Assembly (NCBI GenBank): GCA_964522805.1
Contig: CAZFWP010000002.1
Span: 1-59,416 of the forward strand
DNA from: CAZBYL01 sp964522805
Lineage (GTDB): Bacteria > Synergistota > Synergistia > Synergistales > Synergistaceae
DNA: 59,416 bases
Direction: 5' to 3'
Positions within the stretch are counted from its first letter, which is position 1. Every line of letters starts with the position of its first letter. Shown piece by piece: positions 42,888 through 52,212 of this stretch. The notes beneath the pieces are model-generated. The model had not been told where the DNA came from, made no database searches, and saw nothing but the letters and a program-made list of their open reading frames with translations. A program made the position numbers and the translations under genes.

Positions 42888-44056
42888 TGAGAAAAGATTT
42901 TCTGCCGTTCGCAAAACCATCTATTGCAGAGGATGCCATTGCCGATGTTACTGAGTCAATGCGCTCCGGCTGGGTGGCCATGGGCCCCAAGACACTTCTT
43001 TTTGAGGAAAATTTTGCAAAATATACAGGAGCTTCCAAAGCTCTTTCGCTGAATTCGGCCACGGCGGGACTGCATACTTCGTTAATGGCACTCGGCATCG
43101 GCCCCGGAGATGAGGTAATCACCACACCGATGACCTTCGCCTCCACAGTTAACGCCATTATTTTTGTCGGAGCAAAACCGGTGCTTGCGGATATTGACAG
43201 AGACACGCTGAACATTGTTCCGGAGAATATTGAGTCTCTGGTTACTTCGGCGACAAAGGCGGTAATTCCCGTCCACTTTGCCGGTATGCCATGTGATATG
43301 GACAAAATTGAGGCCATCGCTGACAAACACGGTCTGGCGGTGATTGAAGACGCAGCTCACGCCCTCGGCGCCTCTTATAAAGGACGCAAGATCGGCTCTG
43401 ACAGGGGACGCCGCCGCATGTCTGTTTTCAGCTTTCACCCCACAAAAAATATCACCACCGGCGAGGGCGGCATGATTTGCACCGCAGACGACGAGGTGGC
43501 GGAGCGAGTAATGATGCTGCGTCAGAACGGCATGTCAAAGGGAGCATGGAACAGATATGCCGCCAAGGGAGACACAAACTACGATATTTTCTTCCCCGGA
43601 CTTAAGTACACCATGACAGATATCCAAGCCGCCATCGGCAATTCTCAGTTAAAGCAGGTGGACGACTTCAACGACAGACGCCGTGAGATAGCCGCCTTTT
43701 ACGACAGGGAGCTGGCAGATGTAAAAGGTCTGATTTTGCCGTGCCCGGCATCTTATGAGCATGTTAACAGCCGTCACATCTACACGCCCTTTGTAGATAT
43801 TGACACTATAGGCTTTAGCAGAAACGAGTTTATGGCACGGATGAAGGAAAGAAATATTGGTACGGCTTTGCACTACCAAGCGATACACCTCTTCACCTGC
43901 TACGGTGACATAACCGGGCTGGGGCGGGGAGCTCTTCCTGAAGCCGAGTATGTCTCAGACAGAATAGTATCCTTGCCGCTCTTCCCCGCGATGACAGACG
44001 AGGACATGAACGATGTTATAGCAGCAGTCAGGGAAGTATGCGGAGGAGCAAGATAA
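42887..44056 (+). CDS. arnB: UDP-4-amino-4-deoxy-L-arabinose aminotransferase
   Basis: This 389-aa DegT/DnrJ/EryC1-family enzyme transfers an amino group to UDP-4-keto-pentose. Pyridoxal Lys187 is in FSFHPTKNITTGEGG, with EDAAHALGASYKG before it. Length and neighbours match ArnB. Translationally coupled to both neighbours by TAATG overlaps. Confidence 0.96.
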   Translation: MRKDFLPFAKPSIAEDAIADVTESMRSGWVAMGPKTLLFEENFAKYTGASKALSLNSATAGLHTSLMALGIGPGDEVITTPMTFASTVNAIIFVGAKPVLADIDRDTLNIVPENIESLVTSATKAVIPVHFAGMPCDMDKIEAIADKHGLAVIEDAAHALGASYKGRKIGSDRGRRRMSVFSFHPTKNITTGEGGMICTADDEVAERVMMLRQNGMSKGAWNRYAAKGDTNYDIFFPGLKYTMTDIQAAIGNSQLKQVDDFNDRRREIAAFYDRELADVKGLILPCPASYEHVNSRHIYTPFVDIDTIGFSRNEFMARMKERNIGTALHYQAIHLFTCYGDITGLGRGALPEAEYVSDRIVSLPLFPAMTDEDMNDVIAAVREVCGGAR

Positions 44057-44994
44057 TGAAGCCGGAGATATCGATAGTCATTCCCGCTTATAATGAGGAG
44101 GAGTCGCTTTATCCTCTCTTTGACGAGCTTTACCCGGTAATGGTAGGCTTAGAACGCTCGTTTGAGCTGATTTTTATCAACGACGGCAGCAAAGATAAAA
44201 CGCTGCCGATTCTTTATGATTTATATAAAAAGTGCCCGGAGATGAGAGTCATCGATCTCAACGGTAACTTTGGGCAGCATATGGCGATTATGGCAGGATT
44301 TGAAGAGGCTCGCGGGGAAATTATCATCACTCTCGATGCCGACCTGCAAAACCCGCCAGATGAAATTCCCAATATTATCGAGGCGATGGACGAGGGACAC
44401 GATGTGGTTGGCACATACCGCGTCGGCAGACAGGACCCTATTTTCCGTAAGTTGGCCTCAAAAATCGTCAACAAACTCACCAATAAAATAGCCAAGCTGA
44501 ATATCAAAGATTATGGCTGTATGCTACGCGGCTATAACCGCCGCATCATCGACATTATCAATATTAGCAAGGAGTCAACAACCTTTATTCCAGCCCTTGG
44601 GCAAAAGTTCGCTGCTAATCCCATAGAACTGCCTGTCGCTCACAGAGAACGGGAGCTGGGCACCTCAAAATACGGACTTTTTCAGCTGATAAGACTCAAC
44701 TTTGACCTGATGACCAGCTTTTCGCTGATTCCTTTGCAAATGGTGACTATGGCTGGAATGCTGATATCCTTTCTTTCCTTCCTCTTGGTCTGCTACATGC
44801 TCATACGACGTTTAATACTCGGTCCGGAAGTTGAGGGGCTGTTTACACTGATGGCGATACAGTTTTTGCTCACCGGCATCACTCTTTTCAGTCTAGGCAT
44901 AGCCGGAGAGTATCTGGGACGGGTATACAGAGAGGTCAGCAGAAGACCTCGCTATGCGGTGAGAAAGATTTTTGAACACGATGACGCGGCCTAG
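44056..44994 (+). CDS. arnC: Undecaprenyl-phosphate 4-formamido-L-arabinose transferase
   Basis: This 312-aa GT2 glycosyltransferase attaches formylated Ara4N to undecaprenyl phosphate on the cytoplasmic face. It has SIVIPAYNEEESL, the DADLQNPPDEI metal site, and two C-terminal membrane helices (about residues 230-290). The ATG at 44056 follows GGAGGAG and overlaps the arnB stop; an earlier in-frame start would extend into arnB. Confidence 0.95.
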   Translation: MKPEISIVIPAYNEEESLYPLFDELYPVMVGLERSFELIFINDGSKDKTLPILYDLYKKCPEMRVIDLNGNFGQHMAIMAGFEEARGEIIITLDADLQNPPDEIPNIIEAMDEGHDVVGTYRVGRQDPIFRKLASKIVNKLTNKIAKLNIKDYGCMLRGYNRRIIDIINISKESTTFIPALGQKFAANPIELPVAHRERELGTSKYGLFQLIRLNFDLMTSFSLIPLQMVTMAGMLISFLSFLLVCYMLIRRLILGPEVEGLFTLMAIQFLLTGITLFSLGIAGEYLGRVYREVSRRPRYAVRKIFEHDDAA

Positions 44995-45850
44995 AATCGC
45001 CCTTTTTGCTTACAGCGAGGTCGGCAGTCTTTGTCTCGAAGAGCTGATTCGAAGCGGAGCCAATGTCTCTGTGGTCTTTACCCACGAAGATGACCCTAAT
45101 GAGGAGATTTGGTTTCGTTCTGTAAAAGAAATAGCCGCGGAGAATAACATTCCCGTATTTACGCCGGAAAAAATAACGGCTGCGGAGGTGGAAAAGCTGC
45201 GCTCCTACTCACCTGAGCTGATATTTTCTTTCTACTATCGGGCGATGATTCCCGCCGCTGTTTTAGAGCTGCCGCACCTGGGAGCCTACAATATTCACGG
45301 AGCACTGCTCCCCAAATACAGAGGACGCGCCTGTGTCAATTGGGCTGTTATCAACGGTGAGAAAGAAACCGGCGCCACACTTCATGAGATGACGGAGTTA
45401 GCTGACCGAGGCGGCATTGTCGCTGCCAAGGCCGTGCCTATACTCTTTGAGGATACTGGGCACGATGTCTTTATCAAAGTTGCTCAGGCCGCGCGTGATA
45501 TACTTAAGGAGTCTCTCACCGACCTTGAAGCGGGAACAGCTAAGATAACACCGCAAAACGAAGAGGAGGCCACTAAATACGGCAGGCGTCGCCCCGAAGA
45601 CGGTAAGATAGACTGGAATAAATCAGCCGTGGAAATTTACAACCTTGTCCGCGCCGTAACGCACCCCTTTCCCGGTGCTTTTGCGGAAGTCGGCGGTAAA
45701 AAAATATATATCTGGAAAGCTCTGCCTGAGGAGGGACATGCCCGCCCCGGGTATATCGTCTCTGATGAGCCGCTGCTCATAGGCACCGGCAAAGGGCTGC
45801 TGCGGATAATAAGATTTCAGCCGGAAGGCGAACCTGAAAGGGATGCATAA
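44981..45850 (+). CDS. UDP-Ara4N formyltransferase (ArnA N-terminal half as a separate protein)
   Basis: This 289-aa enzyme transfers formyl from 10-formyl-tetrahydrofolate to UDP-Ara4N. The catalytic Asn104, His106 (NIHGALLPKYRG) and Asp142 (LADRGGIV) match the ArnA formyltransferase domain. In E. coli this is residues 1-300 of the bifunctional ArnA; here it ends with its own stop, and the decarboxylase half begins two bases later as another gene. The ATG at 44981 overlaps arnC by 14 bp. Confidence 0.94.
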   Translation: MTRPRIALFAYSEVGSLCLEELIRSGANVSVVFTHEDDPNEEIWFRSVKEIAAENNIPVFTPEKITAAEVEKLRSYSPELIFSFYYRAMIPAAVLELPHLGAYNIHGALLPKYRGRACVNWAVINGEKETGATLHEMTELADRGGIVAAKAVPILFEDTGHDVFIKVAQAARDILKESLTDLEAGTAKITPQNEEEATKYGRRRPEDGKIDWNKSAVEIYNLVRAVTHPFPGAFAEVGGKKIYIWKALPEEGHARPGYIVSDEPLLIGTGKGLLRIIRFQPEGEPERDA

Positions 45851-45852
45851 CT

Positions 45853-46875
45853 ATGAAAATACTCGTAACCGGAGTAAACGGCTTTATTGGTACGCACTTT
45901 TTGGAAAAAGCACTATCTTCAACAGACTGGCAAATTCAGGGATTTGACATCGCAGAGGACAACTTGGCGCCCTTTAAGGGCAACCCCCGCTTTTCCTTCT
46001 ATCGCGGGGATATCTTTAAAGAAAATGAGTGGCTGGAGTCACAGGTAAAAGAGGCTGACACGGTACTGCCTCTGGCTGGCATAGCCAAACCCGCCTACTA
46101 TCTGCAAAAGCCGGTTTGGACATTTGAGCTGGACTTTGAGCAAAATTTAAAGATGGTGCGGCTTTGTGCCAAGCACAAAGCAAGAATCATCTTTCCCTCC
46201 ACTTCGGAAGCTTACGGGATGAGTGCCGACAACATTCTCAAAGAGGATGAAAGTCCGCTGATTACCGGCCCCATTGTGAAGATGCGCTGGATATACAGCT
46301 GCAGCAAACAGATGATGGATAGAATGATCTTCGCCTACGGACAGGAGGAGGGTCTGGATTTCTCCATCTTCCGCCCGTTCAACTGGGTGGGTCCGAGACT
46401 GGATACTTTTAATGACGCCAAAGAGCGTAAGGCGCGCTCCGTGACACAGATGATGTATGACATCCTCTACCGCGGTGAAGTATCGTTGGTTGACGGCGGC
46501 GAACAGCGCCGCAGCTTCACTTGGGTAGGAGACGGCATCGACGCACTGATGGAAATAATCAAAAACAAAGATGGCAAGGCCAAGGGAGAGATATTTAATA
46601 TCGGCAACCCGGCGAATAACTATTCAATTAAAGAACTTGCCGAAATGCTTATCGAGGTAATGAAGGAATTCCCGCAGTATCGTGACAGAGCGGAAAAGGC
46701 GAAGCTGAAAATTATTCCGGCGTCAACATATTATGGAAAAACCTATGACGACATGCAAAATCGCCTTCCCTCTATTGAAAAGATGGAGAAACTTCTCGGC
46801 TGGAAACCAAAAGCCGATATGATGGAGCTCTTGCGCAAAACAGTATCATGGTATGCGGAGCGGGAGGCAAACTAA
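45853..46875 (+). CDS. UDP-glucuronic acid decarboxylase (ArnA C-terminal half as a separate protein)
   Basis: This 340-aa short-chain dehydrogenase oxidises and decarboxylates UDP-glucuronate to UDP-4-keto-pentose. It has the NAD motif TGVNGFIGTHFLE, the catalytic Ser/Glu in PSTSEAYGM, Tyr/Lys in YSCSKQMMDR, FRPFNWVGPRLD and the Arg pair in QRRSFTWVGDG. These match the ArnA dehydrogenase domain rather than plant-type UDP-xylose synthases. Only two bases separate it from the formyltransferase gene. Confidence 0.94.
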   Translation: MKILVTGVNGFIGTHFLEKALSSTDWQIQGFDIAEDNLAPFKGNPRFSFYRGDIFKENEWLESQVKEADTVLPLAGIAKPAYYLQKPVWTFELDFEQNLKMVRLCAKHKARIIFPSTSEAYGMSADNILKEDESPLITGPIVKMRWIYSCSKQMMDRMIFAYGQEEGLDFSIFRPFNWVGPRLDTFNDAKERKARSVTQMMYDILYRGEVSLVDGGEQRRSFTWVGDGIDALMEIIKNKDGKAKGEIFNIGNPANNYSIKELAEMLIEVMKEFPQYRDRAEKAKLKIIPASTYYGKTYDDMQNRLPSIEKMEKLLGWKPKADMMELLRKTVSWYAEREAN

Positions 46876-47760
46876 TTGTCCAGACTGGCAATAAAGGTTG
46901 ATATTGACACGCTGCGCGGCTATCGTGAAGGTATGCCGCGTATGCTTGATTTGTTTAAAAAGCATGGACTTTGCGCCTCGATATTTTTCTCCTTCGGCCC
47001 GGACAATTCCGGCAAAGCGATAAGGAGAATTTTTCGCAAAGGTTTTATCTCCAAAATGCTCCGCACAAAAGCCCCCTCCACTTACGGGCTCAAAACGTTG
47101 ATGTACGGCACAATTCTTCCCGCCCCGCTGATAGTTCCCGCAGCTCCGGAAGTCTTTGTCCGCGCGGTGCGTGAGGGGCACGACTGCGGTGTGCACGCCT
47201 GGGACCATGTTCTTGTTCAGGATGAGCTTAATAAACTGACAAAAGATGAGTTTAAAGGGCTCTACCTCAAAGCGGCGGAGATGTTTGAAAAACTTTCCGG
47301 GACAAAACCATCAGCTTACGCAGCTCCAGGCTGGCAGCTTTCCGCCACGAGCCTGGAAGTGCAGCAGGAGCTGGGATTGGAATATTGCAGCGACGTTCGG
47401 GGGTACTCACCCTTTATACCGGTTTTTAAGGGCAGAGAATTTAGCACCATACAAATACCTACGACACTGCCGACAATGGACGAAATCTACGGACTGCCCG
47501 GCATCAACGACAACACCATTCCCACATGCTGGCTTGACGGCATGGACAAAGATTGGAACGTTCTCACGGTTCACGCCGAAATGGAGGGCATGTCAAAGCT
47601 TGCAGTATTTGATAAATTCCTCACGATGGCCAAAGAGCGCGGCACAGAGTTCTTCACCCTGAGGCAATATGCACGCACATCTCAGCCGCAAACATGCGTC
47701 ATCAAAATGGGCACACTTACAGGACGTGCGGGAACCTTGGCTGTTCAGGAGACTATATAA
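46876..47760 (+). CDS. arnD: 4-deoxy-4-formamido-L-arabinose-phosphoundecaprenol deformylase
   Basis: This 294-aa NodB-type deacetylase removes the formyl group from undecaprenyl-phosphate-Ara4FN. Hallmarks are IKVDIDTLRGYREGMPRML, SIFFSFGPDNSGKA, VHAWDHVL with the metal-binding His and TVHAEMEGMS, all close to E. coli ArnD. The start is TTG at 46876, supported by GGGAGG eight bases upstream; there is no good ATG. Confidence 0.95.
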   Translation: MSRLAIKVDIDTLRGYREGMPRMLDLFKKHGLCASIFFSFGPDNSGKAIRRIFRKGFISKMLRTKAPSTYGLKTLMYGTILPAPLIVPAAPEVFVRAVREGHDCGVHAWDHVLVQDELNKLTKDEFKGLYLKAAEMFEKLSGTKPSAYAAPGWQLSATSLEVQQELGLEYCSDVRGYSPFIPVFKGREFSTIQIPTTLPTMDEIYGLPGINDNTIPTCWLDGMDKDWNVLTVHAEMEGMSKLAVFDKFLTMAKERGTEFFTLRQYARTSQPQTCVIKMGTLTGRAGTLAVQETI

Positions 47761-48131
47761 TGGACAAAATAAGTCTCTTTCTGATACTATCCTCCGCAGT
47801 AACCAACGCTTTGGGCAGCACAATTATGAAGCACGCCTACGGCGGCGACAGCGGCATGGTTTCCGCCGGCTGGATAGGCACCTTTCTCAAAATTTTACTA
47901 AACCCATGGATAATCATCGGGCTGGGCATGTTCGGCATCTCCTTCTTTTTTATGGCGGCGGCGCTTTCACGTACAGACCTAACTCTGGCGTATCCGCTGA
48001 TGTCAGGCATTGTCTACCTCATACTGCTATTTGTGGGGCTATTGGTCTTCAAAGAAAACATAACTCTTTTTAGAGTGATGGGCATGGGTTTTATCCTGCT
48101 CGGCATCACTCTGCTTACGGTAAAAAGCTGA
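47760..48131 (+). CDS. Ara4N-phosphoundecaprenol flippase subunit, SMR type (ArnE/ArnF-like)
   Basis: This 123-aa protein has four hydrophobic helices and the small-multidrug-resistance fold (ALGSTIMKHAYGG, LSRTDLTLAYPLMSGIVYL, FKENITLFRVMGMGFILLG in separate helices). In E. coli ArnE and ArnF form a heterodimer that flips Ara4N-lipid. Here one gene is present, so it may act as a homodimer. The ATG overlaps the arnD stop (TAATG) and has a CAGGAGA site. Confidence 0.88.
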   Translation: MDKISLFLILSSAVTNALGSTIMKHAYGGDSGMVSAGWIGTFLKILLNPWIIIGLGMFGISFFFMAAALSRTDLTLAYPLMSGIVYLILLFVGLLVFKENITLFRVMGMGFILLGITLLTVKS

Positions 48132-48144
48132 CGGAGGCTACAAA

Positions 48145-49482
48145 ATGAAAATTTGCGTGGTAGGCACAGGATATGTCGGACTTGTAACAGCCACATGTTT
48201 TGCCGAAAAGGGCAACGATGTATGCTGCATAGACATTGATAAAAAAAAGATTGAGAACTTAAAAAGCGGCGTCATTCCCATATATGAACCGGGACTTGAA
48301 GAGATGGTCATCCGCAACTACAGCGAGGGAAGGCTCTCATTTTCTACTGACATTGCCGTTGGTTTGAAAGACGCCAAGCTCTGCTTTATCGCCGTCGGCA
48401 CGCCTCCGGCAAACGACGGCAGCGCCGACCTCAACCAGGTAATGGCAGCTCTTGACGGCATCGCCACCAACATCAACCACTCCTGCTTTATCGTCGTAAA
48501 ATCAACCGTTCCCGTAGGAACAGGCACGCTGCTATGCAAGCGTATCACCTCTCATTTGCGTGAACGCAAGCTCGACATCAACTTGGAAATCCTCTCAAAC
48601 CCGGAGTTCCTTAAAGAGGGCATGGCAATCGAAGACTGCCTTCACCCCGACCGTGTTGTGGTCGGCGTCCGTTCGGAAGAGGCACGGGAAATTATGCAAG
48701 AGCTCTATAGACCCTTCGCACCAACAGAACGAATATTCATCATGGATCCGCTCTCGGCGGAAATCACCAAATATGCCGCCAATACCATGCTGGCGGCGCG
48801 CATCAGCTTTATGAATGAAATAGCGCAGCTGTGTGACAAAGTAGGAGCTGACGTCCTCTCAGTAAAAGAAGGTATCGCCTCCGACAGGCGCATCGGCCCT
48901 TATTTTCTCAATGCCGGCTGCGGCTACGGTGGCTCCTGCTTTCCCAAAGACGTGCAGGCTCTCTACCACATCGGCGAAGGGCAAGGGCTGGATATGACTT
49001 TGACCACTGCAATAGAAAAGGTCAACCGCAAGCAGAAAGAGCTGCTGCACATGATGGTACGCGAACGTTTTGGCAACGACATGGAAAATTTAAAAGTGGC
49101 GGTCTTAGGGCTGGCCTTCAAACCTCACACCGACGACATGAGGGAGGCACCCGCAATCACCTTGACCAGGGGACTGATCAACTGCGGCGCCGACATCGCC
49201 GCCTACGACCCGGTGGCGATACCGCAAGCGAAGTCATGGCTGCCCAAAGAAGTGACCTACGCACCATCGGTGGAAGAACTGCTCCGCGATGCCGACTGTG
49301 TGGTTTTAGTCACGGAATGGCCGCAGTTCAAAGAGCTGAACTGGCGGGAACTGGCGCCTTTGATGAAGCAGAAAATTATCTTTGACGGGCGCAACCTCTA
49401 TGTCCCCGAGGAGATGGAACAATGGGGATTTGAATACTACTGCATCGGCAGAAACAGAAGACCTCTTTGCAAAACCAATTAA
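48145..49482 (+). CDS. ugd: UDP-glucose 6-dehydrogenase
   Basis: This 445-aa enzyme oxidises UDP-glucose to UDP-glucuronate, the first precursor of Ara4N. It has VVGTGYVGLVTATCFAEKG, FIAVGTPP, KSTVPVGTG and the catalytic Cys265 in GYGGSCFPKD. As last gene of the arn operon, 13 bp after the flippase, it makes the pathway self-contained from UDP-glucose. A terminator follows. Confidence 0.97.
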   Translation: MKICVVGTGYVGLVTATCFAEKGNDVCCIDIDKKKIENLKSGVIPIYEPGLEEMVIRNYSEGRLSFSTDIAVGLKDAKLCFIAVGTPPANDGSADLNQVMAALDGIATNINHSCFIVVKSTVPVGTGTLLCKRITSHLRERKLDINLEILSNPEFLKEGMAIEDCLHPDRVVVGVRSEEAREIMQELYRPFAPTERIFIMDPLSAEITKYAANTMLAARISFMNEIAQLCDKVGADVLSVKEGIASDRRIGPYFLNAGCGYGGSCFPKDVQALYHIGEGQGLDMTLTTAIEKVNRKQKELLHMMVRERFGNDMENLKVAVLGLAFKPHTDDMREAPAITLTRGLINCGADIAAYDPVAIPQAKSWLPKEVTYAPSVEELLRDADCVVLVTEWPQFKELNWRELAPLMKQKIIFDGRNLYVPEEMEQWGFEYYCIGRNRRPLCKTN

Positions 49483-49492
49483 CCAACTCAGC

Positions 49493-49525
49493 GCGAGCCT
49501 CTCACTACGGAGGCTCGCAGCTTTT
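49493..49525 (+). terminator. Terminator of the arn operon
   Basis: GCGAGCCTC (49493-49501) pairs perfectly with GAGGCTCGC (49510-49518) and is followed by AGCTTTTA. Confidence 0.8.
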
Positions 49526-50097
49526 ATCGGCGGCGGAGAGCGAACATGAGGCTGCACCTCTCAGCGTTGTTTTACCTTTTCGACGCAACAGTACTATTTT
49601 CCCTGTTTTCCGACTGCACACGCACCGTTACGGGCTTTTGATGTTATATGTTTAATGGCACAATATCCTGCCTCATAAGGTACTTAATCTCCCTTAGACA
49701 GTAATGTGATGCAATAAGCAATATGTAACGCTTCTGTATATTCGCCTTGACTTTTATTTGCAATTAGGGTATCTTTGCCGACATTATCTTGGTACGGAAG
49801 CGAGTGATTTGATGTCTGAAACAACACGATTTTTGATGAATATTCACACAGGCGGCACAAATCTCTCTTTTGCCGCACTGCGCAAGTTTGCTAAATCACC
49901 GCGACCTCGACCGTAAACCTGCCCTGCCTTCGGTCTTAAAGGCACTCTCTGTGCCTGACCGCACATAATTTCACCTAAAAAATTCACATTAAAAAATATC
50001 CTGCGCCATGCGGCGTCAGGTTAAATTTTATTTGCCTCCGAACGATAACAGCAAAGCCGCAGCTTCTTTGCCGCTGCTGTTGTTATTTTTCGTCATG
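49526..50097. other. Long intergenic region with several hairpins
   Basis: About 570 bp without a convincing gene; the small frames on both strands show no family features or proper start sites. Hairpins are visible at 49940-49956 (AGGCAC/GTGCCT), 50000-50020 (CCTG.GCC/GGC..CAGG) and 50045-50090 ahead of the next gene. Confidence 0.45.
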
Positions 50098-50113
50098 AAA
50101 GGATATGGTTTCT

Positions 50114-50932
50114 ATGAAAATAACAGATAAAAATTGCTTAATCGGTGTCGTTGGTTTGGGTCATCTCGGCAGCTCCATTGTGGAAGCCCTTTTAAACGGC
50201 GGAGTATCTCAAGAAAAATTAATGGTCTCATTCAAGGGCAGCAAGTCCACACTAAAGAGGGCGCAAAAAATGGGCATAGCATCGTGTCTGACTGATACTA
50301 AGAAGCTGATGTCAAAGGCTGATATTATCATCTTGGCGGCAAAACCGCAGGATTTCGCCGCAGTAAGCGCACATTCGGTGCGAAAGGACGCTTTGGTAAT
50401 GTCTTTTATGGCGGCAATTCCTCTGCGGATTTTAGAAAAAAGTTTTGACTGCCATGTGTGTAGGGTAATGTGCAGCGGCCCTGAGACTATCACTTCCGGA
50501 CATGGAGCCGCGGTTCTTCTTCCTTCTTTGCCGCTGGCGGAATCGGTGCTTGCCGCGGCATCGGTCAATATATTCCAGGTAAGCTCGGAGAGTGAGATCG
50601 ACGCCTTTACCGTTGGTATTTGCATACCTCCAATTTTGATGAACATCGAAATTTCAGAAAAAGCTCGCCGGCAGGCCATTTTGGCTATGGAGGCGGATTT
50701 TCCCGTTTATCAGAGGCTGGGAGAGTGGATTGAGCTGGAACTGCAAGCGGCAGCTGCAGATAAAAAGGAGAGCTGTTTGGAAAATGTTTCCACAAAGGGC
50801 GGCATTTCCGAAGCGATGATTAATAGTCTGCAAAACGATGGCTCTTTCGCCCGTGCCCTTGAGCGCGGCATGAAACGCTGCCGGGAAATCTGCGCCGCTA
50901 TCAGCGCAAAACTTGATGCCAATGCCGCATAA
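50114..50932 (+). CDS. Pyrroline-5-carboxylate reductase family protein
   Basis: This 272-aa protein has the Rossmann motif GVVGLGHLGSSIVEALL and the family's C-terminal signature (VSTKGGISEAMI, with TxGGI). Length is normal for ProC. The product of HypD in this window is 1-pyrroline-5-carboxylate, so this enzyme could reduce it to proline, but it is 41 kb away and the middle of the protein (from about residue 115) is diverged from canonical ProC. The ATG at 50114 has AAAGGA ten bases upstream; the ATG at 50105 is too close to that site. Confidence 0.75.
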   Translation: MKITDKNCLIGVVGLGHLGSSIVEALLNGGVSQEKLMVSFKGSKSTLKRAQKMGIASCLTDTKKLMSKADIIILAAKPQDFAAVSAHSVRKDALVMSFMAAIPLRILEKSFDCHVCRVMCSGPETITSGHGAAVLLPSLPLAESVLAAASVNIFQVSSESEIDAFTVGICIPPILMNIEISEKARRQAILAMEADFPVYQRLGEWIELELQAAAADKKESCLENVSTKGGISEAMINSLQNDGSFARALERGMKRCREICAAISAKLDANAA

Positions 50933-51015
50933 ATCAGGCTTTGTTGTATAATTTTATCTGTTCACACACAGTGCGGGCTTGGCTGTAAAAATATTCTGCT
51001 GCGGAGGAATTTATT

Positions 51016-51777
51016 ATGAGACCACTAATAGCTGTCGCCACCAACCCATTTTATAGCTCTTATGCCGATATTCCTTTGCAACAGATGGAAGCGGAGACAA
51101 TGAAATATTTTTGGCTTCTGTCACAGCTTACAGAAAAAATTTGCAGCTCCATCAGAGCAGCGGGCGGTCTGCCGCTTTTACTGACCGCCGCCAGCCTTGA
51201 CGACGAGATAGACGCCGCTGTCAGAGGTGCGGACGGATTTCTTTTCGCCGGCGGCGAAGATATGGCGCACGTCTATTATGACTTAGAGGACAGGGGCACA
51301 ATCTCTCCAAACCCTCTCCGCGACAACTTTGAGACGAAACTTTTTCAAAGAGCTTATGCGGAAAACAAACCCATTTTGGGGATTTGCCGAGGCTGTCAGT
51401 TAATAAATGTTATGCTAGGCGGCACCCTCTATCAAAACCTCGCCTCAGTTAAAAGCGAGTGGGCTTTGCACAGCCGTTCTGACGAAACAAAGGGCTATGT
51501 GCATGAGGCGGAGATTTTAATGAATGAGTATTTTCCGCTTTGCCATGAGCGTACAATAAAAGTAAATTCCATGCACCACCAGGCGATAGACCAAGTAGCC
51601 TCTCCCTTGGAAGTAACGGTGCAAACCGCCGACGGACTGGTGGAGGGTGTGTCGATGCCCTCTTATGGGTACCTCAGAGGCGTGCAATGGCATCCAGAAT
51701 GCCTTGCAGCAGCAGACGCTGTTAATGCGGAGATCTTTTCTTCATTGGTTAGAGCCTGCCGGCGGCAGTCTGTCTGA
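51016..51777 (+). CDS. Gamma-glutamyl-gamma-aminobutyrate hydrolase family peptidase (PuuD-like)
   Basis: This 253-aa class I glutamine-amidotransferase-fold hydrolase has the nucleophile Cys124 (GICRGCQLIN), and His226/Glu228 (VQWHPE) completing the triad. PuuD-type enzymes cleave gamma-glutamyl amides such as gamma-glutamyl-GABA in polyamine breakdown. No other putrescine-pathway gene is near, so another gamma-glutamyl compound is possible. It follows the ProC-like gene by 83 bp on the same strand and ends in a terminator. Confidence 0.87.
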   Translation: MRPLIAVATNPFYSSYADIPLQQMEAETMKYFWLLSQLTEKICSSIRAAGGLPLLLTAASLDDEIDAAVRGADGFLFAGGEDMAHVYYDLEDRGTISPNPLRDNFETKLFQRAYAENKPILGICRGCQLINVMLGGTLYQNLASVKSEWALHSRSDETKGYVHEAEILMNEYFPLCHERTIKVNSMHHQAIDQVASPLEVTVQTADGLVEGVSMPSYGYLRGVQWHPECLAAADAVNAEIFSSLVRACRRQSV

Positions 51778-51794
51778 CAACGGCATTTGCGCCC

Positions 51795-51850
51795 AATAAA
51801 AAGAGAGAACCCCTTTCGCTGACTTCGATTAAGGAGTTCTCTTTTTTATT
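51795..51850 (+). terminator. Rho-independent terminator
   Basis: AAAAAGAGAGAAC-CCCT pairs with AGG-A-GTTCTCTTTTTT across a short loop region, followed by T residues. Confidence 0.85.
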
Positions 51851-51879
51851 GCCGTTGCTGTTTTTTGACTTAAGGAAAA

Positions 51880-52209
51880 GCAAGCCTTCCATAATAATCG
51901 ACCTGTGGTCTGATAATTTTAAGCAGAGAGCCGAATCGATGTTTTTGTGCGATAGGCGGTTTTTACAAATCTTTGATTTACATAGATGAAACATAGTTTC
52001 ATCTTCAATCGCTTAGGTTATTCTCCAAATATGCCAATCACCGACAGGCAGGTTGCAACCGGTACGCACAGTCAGAGAATAAAATCAGCGCATTTTTTGA
52101 TTTTTGCGATTCGGCAGTTTTCCCCATCTAGTCACATACCAATACGTCAAAGCAATAGACGCACCATCATGCGGCGAAATCTGTGCATATAGCGCATATA
52201 GCCAGCGGC
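51880..52209 (+). repeat. Dispersed intergenic element, copy E (longest)
   Basis: This copy lies between convergent genes. It begins GCAAGCCTTCCATAATAATC, contains AGCAGAGAGCC, the core TACAAATCTTTGATTTA (51964-51980), a perfect hairpin GATGAAAC-ATA-GTTTCATC (51985-52003), TCTTCAATCGC and the end block TGCATATAGCGC...CCAGCG. It is about 100 bp longer than the other copies, with the extra sequence between core and end. Confidence 0.65.
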
Positions 52210-52212
52210 GCC

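Noticed and set aside
49684..49878. 64-aa open frame on the - strand in a long gap
   Set aside because: No start site, no recognisable domain and no operon context; listed as intergenic.
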